From Acidobacteriota bacterium (lineage in GTDB: Bacteria; Acidobacteriota; Terriglobia; Terriglobales; Acidobacteriaceae): DNA of 64,000 bases. Below, piece by piece: positions 18,834 to 29,806 of this stretch. Made by a program: the position numbers and the translations under genes. The first letter of the stretch is position 1. The number at the start of each line of letters is the position of its first letter. Below the pieces are notes generated by a model. The model saw only the letters and a program-made list of their open reading frames with translations. It made no database searches and was not told the origin of the DNA. The stretch is taken from NCBI GenBank assembly GCA_003010405.1, contig PJLO01000003.1:62001-126000 (forward strand), written 5' to 3'.

Positions 18834-20258
18834 ATGGCGGCTTCCTACAATGGAGTTCCGCTTCCGGCCAACGGCCGTGCGGTTGAGTTTGTAAATGGAA
18901 AGTTTATAGTTCCGGATAATCCGATTATTCCGTTCATCGAGGGTGATGGAACAGGACGCGATATCTGGAAGGCTGCAGTGCGCGTGGTGGATGCAGCGGT
19001 TGAACACGCATACGGCGGAAAGCGCCGCATCGCGTGGTATGAAGTGTTCGCGGGAGAGAAGGCGAAGGAGATGTTTGGAAGCTGGCTTCCCGACGATACT
19101 GTGAACGCCTTCCGTGATCTGCGAATCGGAATCAAAGGACCACTGACCACTCCCGTCGGCGGCGGCATTCGATCTCTGAATGTGGCGCTGCGCCAGATGC
19201 TGGATCTCTACGCCTGCGTGCGTCCCGTGAAGTATTACAACGGCATTCCTTCGCCGGTTAAACACCCGGAACACATGAACATAGTGATCTTCCGCGAAAA
19301 TACCGAGGACGTCTATGCCGGGATCGAGTGGAAAGAGGGAACACCTGAGTGTAAGAAACTCATCGATTATCTGAACACTGTAATGCTGGCAGGCAGCAAG
19401 AAGCAGATTCGCGCCGACTCCGGCATCGGCATCAAGCCAATGTCAATAACGGGAACCAAGCGACTGGTGCGCATGGCGATAGAGTTTGCACTGAAAAACA
19501 AGCGTCCAAGCGTGACCCTGGTACACAAGGGAAATATACAGAAGTACACCGAGGGCGCTTTCCGCGAATGGGGCTACGAAGTTGCCACGCAGGAGTTCCG
19601 GGCCGAAACCGTAACCGAGCGCGAGAGCTGGATCCTGGGCAACAAGGACAACGACCCGAACCTCACCATCGAAGAAAATGCGTTCCTTATTGAACCCGGC
19701 CTGGAGCACGCGCAAGAGGATTTTCGGCAGAGCGTTTATGCGGAAGTAAGAAACGTGCTTGATTCGATCTACCTCACGCACGGTAACGGGCTGTGGAGGT
19801 CAAAGCTACTGATCAATGACCGTATCGCCGACTCGATATTCCAGCAGGTCGTTACTCGCGCAAATGAGTATTCCGTACTGGCCACGCCTAATCTGAATGG
19901 GGACTACATCTCCGACGCGTGCGCGGCACAGGTGGGCGGTTTGGGGATTGCGCCTGGCGCCAACATCGGAACTGAGCACGCAATTTTCGAAGCGACTCAT
20001 GGCACCGCACCGAAATATGCGGATAAGGACGTAATCAATCCCGGCTCCGTTATCCTGTCGGCAGTCATGATGCTGGAATTCATGGGCTGGACCGAAGCGG
20101 CCGCGCTGGTTGATAACAGCATGGAGCTCACGATCGAACAGAAGCGTGTGACGTATGATTTCGAGCGTTTGATGAAGGGCGCAACCAAGCTGCGTACCAG
20201 TGAATTTGCCAACGCTGTTATAGAGAACATGGCGGCAACTGCAACTAGTGTGCAATAA
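18834..20258 (+). CDS. icd: Isocitrate dehydrogenase (NADP-dependent)
   Basis: The 474-residue protein matches bacterial NADP isocitrate dehydrogenase, which turns isocitrate into 2-oxoglutarate and CO2. The substrate loop [13 protein letters not shown] contains Ser114, equivalent to the serine phosphorylated by AceK in E. coli; whether that control exists here is unknown. [11 protein letters not shown] has the Lys-Tyr pair linked to NADP preference. A GGAGG site precedes the ATG. 2-oxoglutarate feeds the GlnA/GOGAT route encoded just upstream. Confidence 0.95.
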   Translation: MAASYNGVPLPANGRAVEFVNGKFIVPDNPIIPFIEGDGTGRDIWKAAVRVVDAAVEHAYGGKRRIAWYEVFAGEKAKEMFGSWLPDDTVNAFRDLRIGIKGPLTTPVGGGIRSLNVALRQMLDLYACVRPVKYYNGIPSPVKHPEHMNIVIFRENTEDVYAGIEWKEGTPECKKLIDYLNTVMLAGSKKQIRADSGIGIKPMSITGTKRLVRMAIEFALKNKRPSVTLVHKGNIQKYTEGAFREWGYEVATQEFRAETVTERESWILGNKDNDPNLTIEENAFLIEPGLEHAQEDFRQSVYAEVRNVLDSIYLTHGNGLWRSKLLINDRIADSIFQQVVTRANEYSVLATPNLNGDYISDACAAQVGGLGIAPGANIGTEHAIFEATHGTAPKYADKDVINPGSVILSAVMMLEFMGWTEAAALVDNSMELTIEQKRVTYDFERLMKGATKLRTSEFANAVIENMAATATSVQ

Positions 20259-20322
20259 TCTCTGGCAGCCTTGGAAAACACTGACTGTCCAGTGCCCCGT
20301 GTCTTTTTAACGTGGTTCATAG

Positions 20323-21279
<957 letters not shown>

Positions 21280-21297
21280 TTTAGGCTGTGTAAGAAG

Positions 21298-21330
21298 AAA
21301 CCCCGAGGCTTCGGCCCCGGGGTTTAATTT
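21298..21330. terminator. Terminator after mdh
   Basis: AAACCCCGAGGC and GCCCCGGGGTTT pair around a TTCG tetraloop with one weak position, followed by AATTTGTTT. It separates mdh from the converging cyclophilin gene. Confidence 0.85.
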
Positions 21331-21344
21331 GTTTCCAAATCGCG

Positions 21345-21878
21345 CTACTTAATGCGTTCAATGGTGACGCTTTCCAGAACTACGTCGGTTAGCGGGCGGT
21401 CCATTGCACTGCTTGGCACGGTGCTGATTTTGTTAACCACATCTTGTCCCTCGATAACTTCACCGAAGATTGTGTGATTGCCAGTCAGCCACAGTGTTGG
21501 CGCAACGGTAATGAAGAATTGCGAGCCGTTCGTATTAGGTCCGGCGTTAGCCATCGCGAGCTTGCCAGGCTTGTCAAACTTATGGGGTGAGCCCTGGGTT
21601 TCATCTTTGAAGGCGTAACCCGGCCCGCCCGTTCCTGTGCCGCTGGGGTCTCCGCCCTGAATCATGAATTCGGGAATTACACGGTGAAAGATAGTCCCGT
21701 TGTAAAGGGACCCGGGACCCTTCTTCCCGCTTACGTTGTCCTTCCACTTGCGCGTGCCTTCGGCAAGCTCCACAAAATTATCAACCGTTCTTGGCGCTTC
21801 CTTCTCAAACAGGCGGCAGACAATGGTGCCCTGGTTGGTGAGTAAGGTTGCATATACACCTGGTGTACGTTCGGCCAT
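21345..21878 (-). CDS. Cytoplasmic-type cyclophilin peptidyl-prolyl isomerase
   Basis: The 177-residue protein has the cyclophilin core: FHRVIPEFMIQGGDPSGTG (catalytic Arg in FHR), GKLAMANAGPNTNGSQFFIT and HTIFGEVIEG. It catalyses cis/trans isomerisation of proline bonds. No signal peptide is present, so it should act in the cytoplasm. AAGGAGCC precedes the ATG. A second cyclophilin with a signal peptide lies 113 bases upstream on the same strand. Confidence 0.93.
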   Translation of the reverse strand: MAERTPGVYATLLTNQGTIVCRLFEKEAPRTVDNFVELAEGTRKWKDNVSGKKGPGSLYNGTIFHRVIPEFMIQGGDPSGTGTGGPGYAFKDETQGSPHKFDKPGKLAMANAGPNTNGSQFFITVAPTLWLTGNHTIFGEVIEGQDVVNKISTVPSSAMDRPLTDVVLESVTIERIK

Positions 21879-21991
21879 ACTGGCTCCTTGCTGGGAATAT
21901 CTGACTAGTCAGACTAACAGAAATAGCTTAGCTGTTTCGAGAGCCTGCGACACGCGGGCAAGCCACACGCATCGCAGGAATTCGAAAACAC

Positions 21992-22630
21992 TTAGTGTGC
22001 GTAGGATTTCTTCACAGGCGCTTTCGCCGCAGTTCCCTCATCGATCTTGATGTGCCTGATGATGATCGGGGTATTGGGCTTGTCGTTGGCATTGCGGGGC
22101 TGGCGGGCGATCTTCTTCACAAGTTGTACGCTGGGCTCATCGCACTGACCGAAGATGGTGTAGTTGCCATTCAGATGAGGATAGGCCTTCTCAGTAATGA
22201 AGAACTGAGAGCCATTCGTATCCGGTCCTGCGTTGGCGTAGGCGAGGCGACCAGGTTGGTCAAATTTGAGATCGGAATGCGTCTCGTTCTTAAATCGGAA
22301 GCCAATCTCGCCTGCACCGGTTCCGGCCGGATCACCGCCTTGGATCATGAAATCTGGAATCACGCGATGAAAGGTCGTGTTGTCATAGAGCGGCACGCCG
22401 TGTTCCTTCTTGCCCGTCTTAGGATTAGTCCAGTCCTTTGTGCCTTTGGCGAGACCGATGAAATTCGCTGTGCCGATAGGGGCTGCTTTTGGAAAGAGAA
22501 CACAATGCAGATCGCCCATGCTGGTTTGAATGATGGCAACGGGTTGCTCCTTAGTGCCCGGTTGCGCTGCTTGTGCGGTTGCACTCAAGGCCAGTATCAG
22601 CAGGCCAGTTGCGGTCAGTAGTTTGCGCAT
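21992..22630 (-). CDS. Exported cyclophilin peptidyl-prolyl isomerase
   Basis: The 212-residue protein has a signal peptide (residues 1-21, ending ATAQA) and then a complete cyclophilin domain: FHRVIPDFMIQGGDPAGTG, GRLAYANAGPDTNGSQFFIT and YTIFGQCDEP. A basic tail ends KKSYAH. It probably assists folding in the periplasm, complementing the cytoplasmic paralogue next door. Confidence 0.93.
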   Translation of the reverse strand: MRKLLTATGLLILALSATAQAAQPGTKEQPVAIIQTSMGDLHCVLFPKAAPIGTANFIGLAKGTKDWTNPKTGKKEHGVPLYDNTTFHRVIPDFMIQGGDPAGTGAGEIGFRFKNETHSDLKFDQPGRLAYANAGPDTNGSQFFITEKAYPHLNGNYTIFGQCDEPSVQLVKKIARQPRNANDKPNTPIIIRHIKIDEGTAAKAPVKKSYAH

Positions 22631-22665
22631 AAATAAATCTTCCTCCGTGACAGATTTTATTTCGA

Positions 22666-23889
22666 TCAGGAGCCGGCAACTTCAGGTCGCCGGTCCGGGT
22701 CTTGTCCGCTTTGTATGTGACGCGAGATCTGCTCGACTGCTCCAAAAACACGAAGCACGTTTCGGCCAAGAATCTGATACAGGTCTGCGGTACTGTAACC
22801 GCGCCATGCGAGTGCAGCGGTAATCTTTGGGAGGTCTTGCACGCCATCTATTCCCTGCGGCAGACACTCCACTCCATCGAAATCCGAGCCTATGCCGACG
22901 TGATTCACACCTGCGACCTCTATCATATGTTCGAAATGATCAATCAGCGCACTGAGCGGAGGGCGCGGTACCTCAGCTTCCTTCATGGCCATCAGCTTCT
23001 TCAATTCAGCCCTGGATCTTGGAGTCTTCGGTCCGTGCCAGAGCTTAATAGCCCGTTTTGATTCGGCGGGATGCGCCTCCTCAAATGCTTTCGATTTCGC
23101 AATAAATTCGTCACTGATGAACCCGCAGTTAAAGTTTACCTGGGCCACACCGCCGTTCCTTGCAAGCGCAATCAGCATATCATCGGTCAGGTTACGGGGA
23201 TGATTCGTGATTGCACGCGATCCACTATGGGAGGCGATCACCGGGGCGTGGCTTAATGTCACCGCGTCGAAAAATGAGCGGTCACTGACATGCGACACAT
23301 CGACCATCATGCCGAGCCGATTCATTTCGCGCACGACTTCACGGCCGAAATCGCTCAGTCCACGGTCATCAGGCTTGCCATCCTGGTCGAGCTTCAGATC
23401 TCCTGAGGACTGGCCCAGTTCGTTAGAGTTCATCCAGGTCAGCGTCATATAGCGAGCGCCAAGGCGATAGAAGTTACGGAGTACCCGAATGCTACCCTCG
23501 ATGGCATGGCCGCCCTCGATGCCGATCAGTGCGGCAATGCGCTTATGCGGCCCGCTCCGGGCCAACAAAATATCCCTTACCGAGTACGCCATCACCAGGT
23601 CATTGGGATGGTTTTGCGCTATCTCATGCACGGAATCGATCATGTCCAGAGCGCGTCGCGTGAAGTGGCCCTTATACCGCACCGGATCGACACAGATTGC
23701 GAAGAATTCAGCGCCGAGATTGCACGCACGAGCTTTTGCGAAATCCCAATGGCCCTTCCCCGCGTCCTTCTCAGGATCGAAGGACTCATCAACAAAGCGT
23801 CCTGCTGTGTCGGCGTGAGTGTCTATTACGATCGCGGTGTTGTGAATTGCGCGGACGTTTGGTACAGGATGTATCTTGTGGGTGTCCAT
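22666..23889 (-). CDS. Membrane dipeptidase (peptidase M19 family)
   Basis: From the ATG at 23889 the protein has 407 residues. The zinc ligands of the M19 (renal dipeptidase) family are visible: IDTHADT (His25, Asp27), GIEGGHAIEG, the segments VDVSHVSD and ASHSGSRAI, and GIGSDFDGVE. These enzymes hydrolyse dipeptides, including some with a D-residue. No signal peptide is seen. A TTG 24 codons upstream is an alternative start. Confidence 0.9.
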   Translation of the reverse strand: MDTHKIHPVPNVRAIHNTAIVIDTHADTAGRFVDESFDPEKDAGKGHWDFAKARACNLGAEFFAICVDPVRYKGHFTRRALDMIDSVHEIAQNHPNDLVMAYSVRDILLARSGPHKRIAALIGIEGGHAIEGSIRVLRNFYRLGARYMTLTWMNSNELGQSSGDLKLDQDGKPDDRGLSDFGREVVREMNRLGMMVDVSHVSDRSFFDAVTLSHAPVIASHSGSRAITNHPRNLTDDMLIALARNGGVAQVNFNCGFISDEFIAKSKAFEEAHPAESKRAIKLWHGPKTPRSRAELKKLMAMKEAEVPRPPLSALIDHFEHMIEVAGVNHVGIGSDFDGVECLPQGIDGVQDLPKITAALAWRGYSTADLYQILGRNVLRVFGAVEQISRHIQSGQDPDRRPEVAGS

Positions 23890-24051
23890 TTCGAACTCTT
23901 TACTGCACTCCTCAATCGAGGAATTGCCGAGTGCGCGGCAGCAGAGTTGTTCTATCAGCAAGGTAAGAGAACTCGGTGGCTCGTCTTACCTCCATCAGCT
24001 TGTCCAGAATATACCGAAGCAATTCCTGTTGCTATGGGATGCACCAAAAGG

Positions 24052-24082
24052 AGAACGCCCGGGCAAATGTCCCGGACGTTCT
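24052..24082 (-). terminator. Hairpin after the DUF5715 gene
   Basis: AGAACGCCCGGG pairs with CCCGGACGTTCT (one mismatch) around a short loop. Read leftward it lies 20 bases after the stop of the DUF5715 gene and is followed by CCTTTTGG. Confidence 0.6.
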
Positions 24083-24101
24083 GAAAATGTGGGGCGGAGA
24101 A

Positions 24102-24800
24102 TTAACGGGGAGCTTCGGAATCCGCCAAATTCGTGCGGTACTCGTCGTAGCGGCTGCTGACCATAATGTGATAGCAGGCCTGACGACGCTCCTCAGCCGC
24201 TTCCACCAACCCGAGTTGCTGCAGCTTTAAAACGTATCGGTCAAACCAGGCACGCTGCTTGCGCGACATCGGGCCTTTACCGATATCAACCGTAAGTCCC
24301 GCGAGATGCGAGGATGCAGTGTCGCCATAAATGGGAGCAGCGTTGCGGTTCCAGAGCTGGAGGCGAGCTTGCTGGTCCACCGTGCGTACTGCGGATGTCA
24401 CCTGGATGGGCTGGTGAAACTGCTGGTAGAAGGCCTCGCTCAAATCCTCAAGAAAAGCACGGGTCCACGGACGGCAGAATCGCCGATTAAATTCGAGATT
24501 CGAAGCAAGCCGTAAAGATTTGGATTCGTGGATGTTTACCAGTTCTCCGCGCAATTCGAGTTCTTCCAATTCCTGGTCATTATTGATGCGCGTGAGTTTC
24601 AGACGGTCGATCTCTTCATTCTGCCGCAGCATCGAATCGTGCGAGCCGCGCAAAACTGGATTCCAGCGTGCCACGTGAGTTCGAGTGCGGTGAAGCGAAC
24701 GTCTTGGTGTGCGGTACCGGCCATGGATTGAGGCGCCAAAAGCAAAAGGTATGCCCAGCATAAAAACAAAAATGAGTGTGGCAGAGATTCGACGCATCAT
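24102..24800 (-). CDS. DUF5715-like exported protein with M15-peptidase-like motifs
   Basis: The 232-residue protein begins with a signal peptide (about 1-23). The C-terminal half contains SSHLAGLTVDI, close to the SxHxxGxAxD zinc motif of M15 D-Ala-D-Ala peptidases, preceded by VTSAVRTVDQQARL and followed by a late histidine in CYHIMVS. In that family, His and Asp of the first motif and the late His bind zinc. From memory this layout belongs to the DUF5715 family. A role in trimming cell-wall peptides is inferred only from the motifs. It is transcribed on its own, with hairpins on both sides. Confidence 0.65.
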   Translation of the reverse strand: MMRRISATLIFVFMLGIPFAFGASIHGRYRTPRRSLHRTRTHVARWNPVLRGSHDSMLRQNEEIDRLKLTRINNDQELEELELRGELVNIHESKSLRLASNLEFNRRFCRPWTRAFLEDLSEAFYQQFHQPIQVTSAVRTVDQQARLQLWNRNAAPIYGDTASSHLAGLTVDIGKGPMSRKQRAWFDRYVLKLQQLGLVEAAEERRQACYHIMVSSRYDEYRTNLADSEAPR

Positions 24801-24934
24801 TGGTGAGCGGTGCGGCTCCTGTGGTTGTGATGTTGATCTTCTAACCAGTGTAACCCGACGCCTCTGATTTTTAGCTCAGGTAATTTACGGAGAGCGATAA
24901 CTCCCAATAGCTCGGAACATAAATGTGCAACAGG

Positions 24935-24970
24935 AAAATGCGCGTGGAGGACGATTCCACGCGCATTTCG
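24935..24970 (-). terminator. Terminator after sdhB
   Basis: AAATGCGCGTGGA pairs perfectly with TCCACGCGCATTT around a 7-base loop. Read leftward it lies 24 bases after the sdhB stop and ends in UUUUCC. Confidence 0.85.
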
Positions 24971-24992
24971 ACTGCTGTCGGTGTGCGAAAGG

Positions 24993-25742
24993 CTAAGTAC
25001 GGAAGAAGTCGAGAATGGCTTTTTTCATTACATCGCCACCGACATCGCTGATCGATTTTGTCAGAGGGATGTCTTTGGGGCAGATTTCGACACAGTTCTG
25101 TGCGTAAGCGCACTCCTGAATACCGCCATCTCCCATCAGGGCTTTCAATCGCTCATCTTTCAGCACCTTGCCCGTGGGATGCATGTTAAACAGGCGAGCC
25201 TGGGCTATCGTGGCCGCCCCGACGAATCCTGTGCTCTCGTTGAACTGCGGACAGGCCTCCATGCAGCAACAGCAACTCATACAAGTGGATAGTTCATAAG
25301 CCTGTTCCTGCACCTGCGGCAGCACCCTGGGGCCTTCGCCGAGCGCATAGGTTCCGTCGATAGGAATCCATGCCTTAATGGCCTTCAAATTTTCAAACAG
25401 CACCGAGCGGTCCACCTGAAGGTCGCGAATGACCGGAAACTTGGAAAACGGCTCAATCGTCAGCGGTTGTTCCAGGTTGTCCACCAGGGCGGAGCAGGCC
25501 ATACGCGCCTTGCCATTGATCAGCATCGCGCAGGAGCCGCAAACCTCCTCCAGACAATTGGAGTCGTAATTTATCGGCGTTGTTGGCTTGCCTTCGCGGG
25601 TAACTGGATTCTCCGCAATATCCATAAACAACGAGATCACATTCAAGCCAGGCCTCCATGCCAGCTCGAACTCTTCCCAGTAGGGCTCGCTGGTGGGAGT
25701 TGCCTGACGCTTGACTTTGAACAGTACGCTCTTATTCGCCAT
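24993..25742 (-). CDS. sdhB: Succinate dehydrogenase iron-sulphur subunit
   Basis: From the ATG at 25742 the protein has 249 residues. The 2Fe-2S ligands lie in LEEVCGSCAMLINGKARMAC. The 4Fe-4S and 3Fe-4S ligands lie in CMSCCCCMEACP and CAYAQNCVEICPKDIP. The subunit passes electrons from the flavoprotein to the quinone site of complex II. It is the last gene of sdhC-sdhA-sdhB, 56 bases after sdhA. Confidence 0.95.
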   Translation of the reverse strand: MANKSVLFKVKRQATPTSEPYWEEFELAWRPGLNVISLFMDIAENPVTREGKPTTPINYDSNCLEEVCGSCAMLINGKARMACSALVDNLEQPLTIEPFSKFPVIRDLQVDRSVLFENLKAIKAWIPIDGTYALGEGPRVLPQVQEQAYELSTCMSCCCCMEACPQFNESTGFVGAATIAQARLFNMHPTGKVLKDERLKALMGDGGIQECAYAQNCVEICPKDIPLTKSISDVGGDVMKKAILDFFRT

Positions 25743-25798
25743 GAGTTTTCTAGACCTTTTCGCTGCCGCTTTGTTGGAAGTGGACAGCCGTCTCGTTT

Positions 25799-27586
25799 CT
25801 ACTTGGAGTCGTAACGGCGCGGACGCGGCGGAATGAGTGACGTGTCCACCGGCTCCCATTCGAAGCGAGGCTCATCGGCATCAGGTGCGAAAAATGCCTT
25901 GGTTGTTTTCAGAAAATTCGCGTCATCGCGATCAGGGAACTCTGGCTTGTAATGCGACCCGCGCGATTCATCCCGCAGAAGCGCCCCCTGCGTCATTACC
26001 CGGGCAAGCTGCAGCATATTGTAGAGCTGCCGGGTGAACATGAAAGACTGGTTGGACCACATCGACTTGTCGCTCAAGTTGACGTTTCTGTAGCGTTGCA
26101 GAAGTTCCACAAGTTTGACGTCAGTCTCCTGCAGTTTCTCGTTGTAGCGCGTCACAGTTACATTGGCCGACATTACCGCGCCCAGTTCGCGCCAGAGCTT
26201 GAAAGGATTCTCCGTTCCCTGATTGCTGAGTAACCGGGTGTTGGCCTCCATCTGGCGCTTTTTTTCGTCCTCGAAAGAATGCGCAACATTCGCTGGAGCG
26301 GCCGCGAGATTCTGGGCATAGTTCACGGAATGTGGCCCGGCAATGAATCCCGCATAGATGCAGCTCAGCAGCGAGTTTGCCCCAAGGCGATTCGCGCCAT
26401 GGATTGAATAGTCGCACTCGCCGATGGCATACAAACCCGTGATGTTCGTCATCTGGTCGTTATCCACCCAGAGTCCTCCCATGGTGTAGTGCATGCCGGG
26501 GAAAATTTTCATTGGAACTTCGTGGGGATCATCGCCCACAAATTTCTCGTATATATCGAGAATCCCGCCGAGTTTACGGTCCAGGGTGGCCCGATCAATA
26601 TGGGAAAGATCCAGATAAACCATCGGCATTCCCTGCACGCCCAAGCCGTGGTCGTGAACCACTTTGTGAATCGCGCGGGTGGCGATGTCGCGCGGCACAA
26701 GATTGCCGTACTTCGGATACCAATCTTCAAGGAAGTACCAGCGATCCTCTTCCGGAACCTGCTTTCCTGGGCGGGTCTCGTTTGGGTCCTTGGGAACCCA
26801 GACGCGCCCGCCTTCACCACGGGCTGACTCGGACATGAGTCGCAGCTTATCTTCACCGGGGATGCAGGTAGGGTGTACCTGGATCATTTCGCCATTTGCG
26901 TAGGCCACGCCCTGTTGATACAACGCGCCCTGCGACGAGCCAGTGCAGACCACCGAGTTCGTGGACTTGCCAAAGATTGCGCCCACTCCGCCAGTGGCCA
27001 TAATGACGGCGGCAGCAGGGAAGGTGACGACCTCCATCGAACGCAGATCCATGGCGCAGATTCCACGGCACACGCGTTGTGGGTCAATGACAGCAGAAAG
27101 GAACTCCCAGTACTCATATTTTTTGACTTTACCTTCGGCTTCAAAACGGCGGACTTGTTCGTCCAGTGCATACAGCATCTGCTGGCCCGTTGTGGCTCCG
27201 GCAAACGCCGTACGATGAAAGAGCGTGCCACCGAAGCGGCGGAAATCCAGCAGTCCCTCGGCGGTGCGGTTGAAGGGAACGCCCATGCGATCCAGCAGGT
27301 CGATTATCCCAGGGCCCATCTCACACATTTGTTTGACGGGGAGCTGGTTGGCCAGGAAGTCGCCGCCAAATACCGTGTCATCGAAGTGGGCCCAGCTGGA
27401 GTCTCCTTCGCCCTTGAGGTTCTTAGCAGAGTTGATGCCGCCCTGTGCGCACACCGAGTGCGAGCGCTTCACCGGCACAATCGAAAACAGATCAACGTGC
27501 GCGCCCAATTCCGCAACTTTAATTGCGGCGGATAGCCCTGCGAGCCCTCCGCCAACGATGATGATTCTTGGAGTCGCTGCTGCCAT
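25799..27586 (-). CDS. sdhA: Succinate dehydrogenase flavoprotein subunit
   Basis: From the ATG at 27586 the protein has 595 residues. It begins with the FAD Rossmann motif IIIVGGGLAGLSAA, carries the FAD-attachment region HSVCAQGGINSAK, the catalytic regions RLMSESARGEGG and MHYTMGGLWVD, and HGANRLGANSLLSC. It oxidises succinate to fumarate. Residue pattern and gene order are like the Bacillus type rather than the E. coli type. The start lies 20 bases after the sdhC stop with a GAGAGA site; an earlier in-frame start would overlap sdhC. Confidence 0.96.
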   Translation of the reverse strand: MAAATPRIIIVGGGLAGLSAAIKVAELGAHVDLFSIVPVKRSHSVCAQGGINSAKNLKGEGDSSWAHFDDTVFGGDFLANQLPVKQMCEMGPGIIDLLDRMGVPFNRTAEGLLDFRRFGGTLFHRTAFAGATTGQQMLYALDEQVRRFEAEGKVKKYEYWEFLSAVIDPQRVCRGICAMDLRSMEVVTFPAAAVIMATGGVGAIFGKSTNSVVCTGSSQGALYQQGVAYANGEMIQVHPTCIPGEDKLRLMSESARGEGGRVWVPKDPNETRPGKQVPEEDRWYFLEDWYPKYGNLVPRDIATRAIHKVVHDHGLGVQGMPMVYLDLSHIDRATLDRKLGGILDIYEKFVGDDPHEVPMKIFPGMHYTMGGLWVDNDQMTNITGLYAIGECDYSIHGANRLGANSLLSCIYAGFIAGPHSVNYAQNLAAAPANVAHSFEDEKKRQMEANTRLLSNQGTENPFKLWRELGAVMSANVTVTRYNEKLQETDVKLVELLQRYRNVNLSDKSMWSNQSFMFTRQLYNMLQLARVMTQGALLRDESRGSHYKPEFPDRDDANFLKTTKAFFAPDADEPRFEWEPVDTSLIPPRPRRYDSK

Positions 27587-27606
27587 AAAGTCTCTCTCGG
27601 CCCGGT

Positions 27607-28398
27607 CTATCTCGCCCGGCTGCTGGGAATACTGTGAGGAATAGCCCGACTCTGTTCTGCGGGAGCCGCACTCTCGGCAGGCTGATCCCATGCCGGATTA
27701 CGCTGCTGCTTCGGGAACTTGGCCACGAAGGAATAAATTGAAATAAGACCTATGATCACGAGCAGGACCGAAAGAGCAATTCCGGCCAGCTGCGCGCGCT
27801 TCTGTGCCTTATCTCCAGTCACGATGCCCCACTTGGCTGCAAATAGGAAAACTCCGTAGCCGAAATGCCAGGAGGCCGCGATTACACCCACTACGTAGAC
27901 CCCTAATGCCAACGGATGTGAAAGCTCGTTCTGCACCTTCCAAAACGCCGCATCGTAATGATCCACGAGGTGAACACCGGCAAAACGCATATACCAAATG
28001 TGATAGGTCACATAGGCAAAGACGATTAATCCGGTATAGCGCTGTACCGTGTAGTACCAGTTGCCTGTCCAGGGATAGTCGATAACATTGTTTTCCCCGC
28101 GCCACCAGATGTAGACACCGTAAATGCCGTGAAAAGCCAGTGGGAGAAAGATTCCGAAGATCTCCAGCCATAGCCGGAAGGGAAGCCCGGTCAGCAATTT
28201 CACCTGCGAGTTATAGGCAGCAACACCGTTTATGGCTTCCGAATTCGAGATGAAATGTTCCAGAAGAAACAAACCTACTGGAACAATGCCTGTCAGCGAA
28301 TGAAGGCGACGCAATAGAAAGGATTTGCCGGTACCCGCCCGCAGGGGGGCGACCCCTTTAGAGGCTGTATTACGTGCTGATTGAGCGGTAGAGACCAC
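27607..28398 (-). CDS. sdhC: Succinate dehydrogenase cytochrome b558 subunit
   Basis: The 263-residue membrane protein fits the single-polypeptide cytochrome b558 anchor of Bacillus-type complex II, with five predicted membrane segments and conserved histidines in RRLHSLTGIVPVGLFLLEH, AFHGIYG, VTYHIWYM and ASWHFGYG that should bind two haems. It holds SdhA/SdhB at the membrane and reduces quinone. A Pro/Ala/Ser-rich tail of about 35 residues follows the last helix. It leads the sdhCAB operon. Confidence 0.92.
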   Translation of the reverse strand: MVSTAQSARNTASKGVAPLRAGTGKSFLLRRLHSLTGIVPVGLFLLEHFISNSEAINGVAAYNSQVKLLTGLPFRLWLEIFGIFLPLAFHGIYGVYIWWRGENNVIDYPWTGNWYYTVQRYTGLIVFAYVTYHIWYMRFAGVHLVDHYDAAFWKVQNELSHPLALGVYVVGVIAASWHFGYGVFLFAAKWGIVTGDKAQKRAQLAGIALSVLLVIIGLISIYSFVAKFPKQQRNPAWDQPAESAAPAEQSRAIPHSIPSSRAR

Positions 28399-28739
28399 GA
28401 TATCTCCTTGAACTCAGGGAGGTCGCACGAATTTAGCAACTACAGTTTTCGTGCGAAAACGAGTCAACGGCACCCTGAAAGTCCCACACAGACTTCAGGT
28501 CTACGCAACGACCGCGGATAATACCTTGTCTCCGACGTTCCTGTCCACTCGATCTGTCCTCTCTACTACGGTTTCGAGAATGTTGCGAGTCCTAAATAGC
28601 CGCGAAATCAGGCAAAGTTTCCGGGAACGAGTTAAAATAAGAACTCACTCCGTAGGTTCTGCGCGCGCCAAAATTACCGTGCCTCGTCTTTAGCCTGCGG
28701 ATAAGCCTAAAACACAGTATTTGTAGGGAGAAACACGCA
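28399..28739. other. Divergent promoter region sdhC / pdxS
   Basis: About 340 bases between the divergent sdhC and pdxS starts hold no convincing gene. Promoters for both operons must lie here, but I could not pick out reliable -35/-10 pairs. GTAGGGAG at about 28722-28729 is the pdxS ribosome-binding site. Confidence 0.5.
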
Positions 28740-29672
28740 ATGTCAGATACCAATGGCAACGGGCTAAGACTGAAAATCGGCCTCGCGGAAATGCTCAAAG
28801 GTGGCGTCATTATGGACGTCATGAGCGCGGAACAGGCGGAGATCGCTGAGAAGGCCGGCGCAGTCGCCGTCATGGCCCTGGAGCGCGTCCCAGCCATGAT
28901 CCGGGCTGATGGCGGTGTTGCTCGCATGGCCTCGCCTAAGGTCATCAAGGAAGTCATGAACACGGTGGACATTCCGGTCATGGCCAAAGCGCGCATCGGC
29001 CATTTCGCGGAAGCGCAGATTCTGCAGGAACTCGGCGTCGACTACATCGATGAATCAGAGGTGCTTACTCCTGCGGACGAAGAAAACCACATCGATAAGC
29101 ACGCTTTCACAACTCCATTTGTTTGCGGCGCACGCAATCTGGGCGAGGCTCTTCGCCGCATCGCCGAAGGCGCATGCATGATTCGCACGAAAGGCGAAGC
29201 CGGAACTGGTGACGTGATTCACGCCGTAAAGCACATGCGCCAGATCGTAAAGGAAATGCGCCAACTCACCATCATGACCGAGCAGGAACTTTACCTGGCC
29301 GCAAAAACCCACCAGGCTCCGTACGAACTGGTCCGGATGGTTGCCAAGGCCGGCAAACTCCCTGTGCCGAATTTCAGCGCGGGTGGAATCGCTACGCCGG
29401 CCGATGCTTCGCTTGTCATGCAGTTGGGCGCGGAAGCCGTGTTCGTCGGCAGCGGAATATTTATGAAGGGCAGCTCAACTCCTCTGGACCTGAAAGATCC
29501 GAAAGAGCGTGCAGAGGCAGAATCGCGCGCCAAGGCTATTGTCCTGGCTACCGCTCACTACAAGGACCCCAAGGTTCTGGCTGAAGTCAGCGAGCAGATG
29601 ACGGGCTCCATGAAAGGCCTTGCTGTTTCCGGTATTGCTGAGGCAGATCTGCTTCAGACTCGTGGCTGGTAG
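28740..29672 (+). CDS. pdxS: Pyridoxal 5'-phosphate synthase lyase subunit
   Basis: The 310-residue protein is PdxS, which builds PLP from ribose 5-phosphate, glyceraldehyde 3-phosphate and ammonia. Conserved stretches are [17 protein letters not shown], the lysine in [30 protein letters not shown], and [18 protein letters not shown]. It works as a 12-mer with PdxT, encoded 134 bases downstream. A hairpin lies between the two genes, so read-through may adjust their ratio. Confidence 0.96.
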   Translation: MSDTNGNGLRLKIGLAEMLKGGVIMDVMSAEQAEIAEKAGAVAVMALERVPAMIRADGGVARMASPKVIKEVMNTVDIPVMAKARIGHFAEAQILQELGVDYIDESEVLTPADEENHIDKHAFTTPFVCGARNLGEALRRIAEGACMIRTKGEAGTGDVIHAVKHMRQIVKEMRQLTIMTEQELYLAAKTHQAPYELVRMVAKAGKLPVPNFSAGGIATPADASLVMQLGAEAVFVGSGIFMKGSSTPLDLKDPKERAEAESRAKAIVLATAHYKDPKVLAEVSEQMTGSMKGLAVSGIAEADLLQTRGW

Positions 29673-29695
29673 TATTTCGCGATTTCCGTGTTGAT

Positions 29696-29725
29696 GAAAG
29701 GCGCAGCTTGATCGCTGCGCCTTTC
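29696..29725 (+). terminator. Hairpin between pdxS and pdxT
   Basis: GAAAGGCGCAGC and GCTGCGCCTTTC pair perfectly around a 6-base loop, 23 bases after pdxS. The following bases TCACG are not U-rich, though the arm itself ends in CUUUC. It may be a partial terminator or an RNA-stabilising structure within the operon. Confidence 0.6.
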
Positions 29726-29806
29726 TCACGCGCCAACACAACAGAAGTGCTCGCCTTTATTCGGCTCAATGAATCTTTGTACAACCTGCTAAATTAGTAG
29801 AAAACG

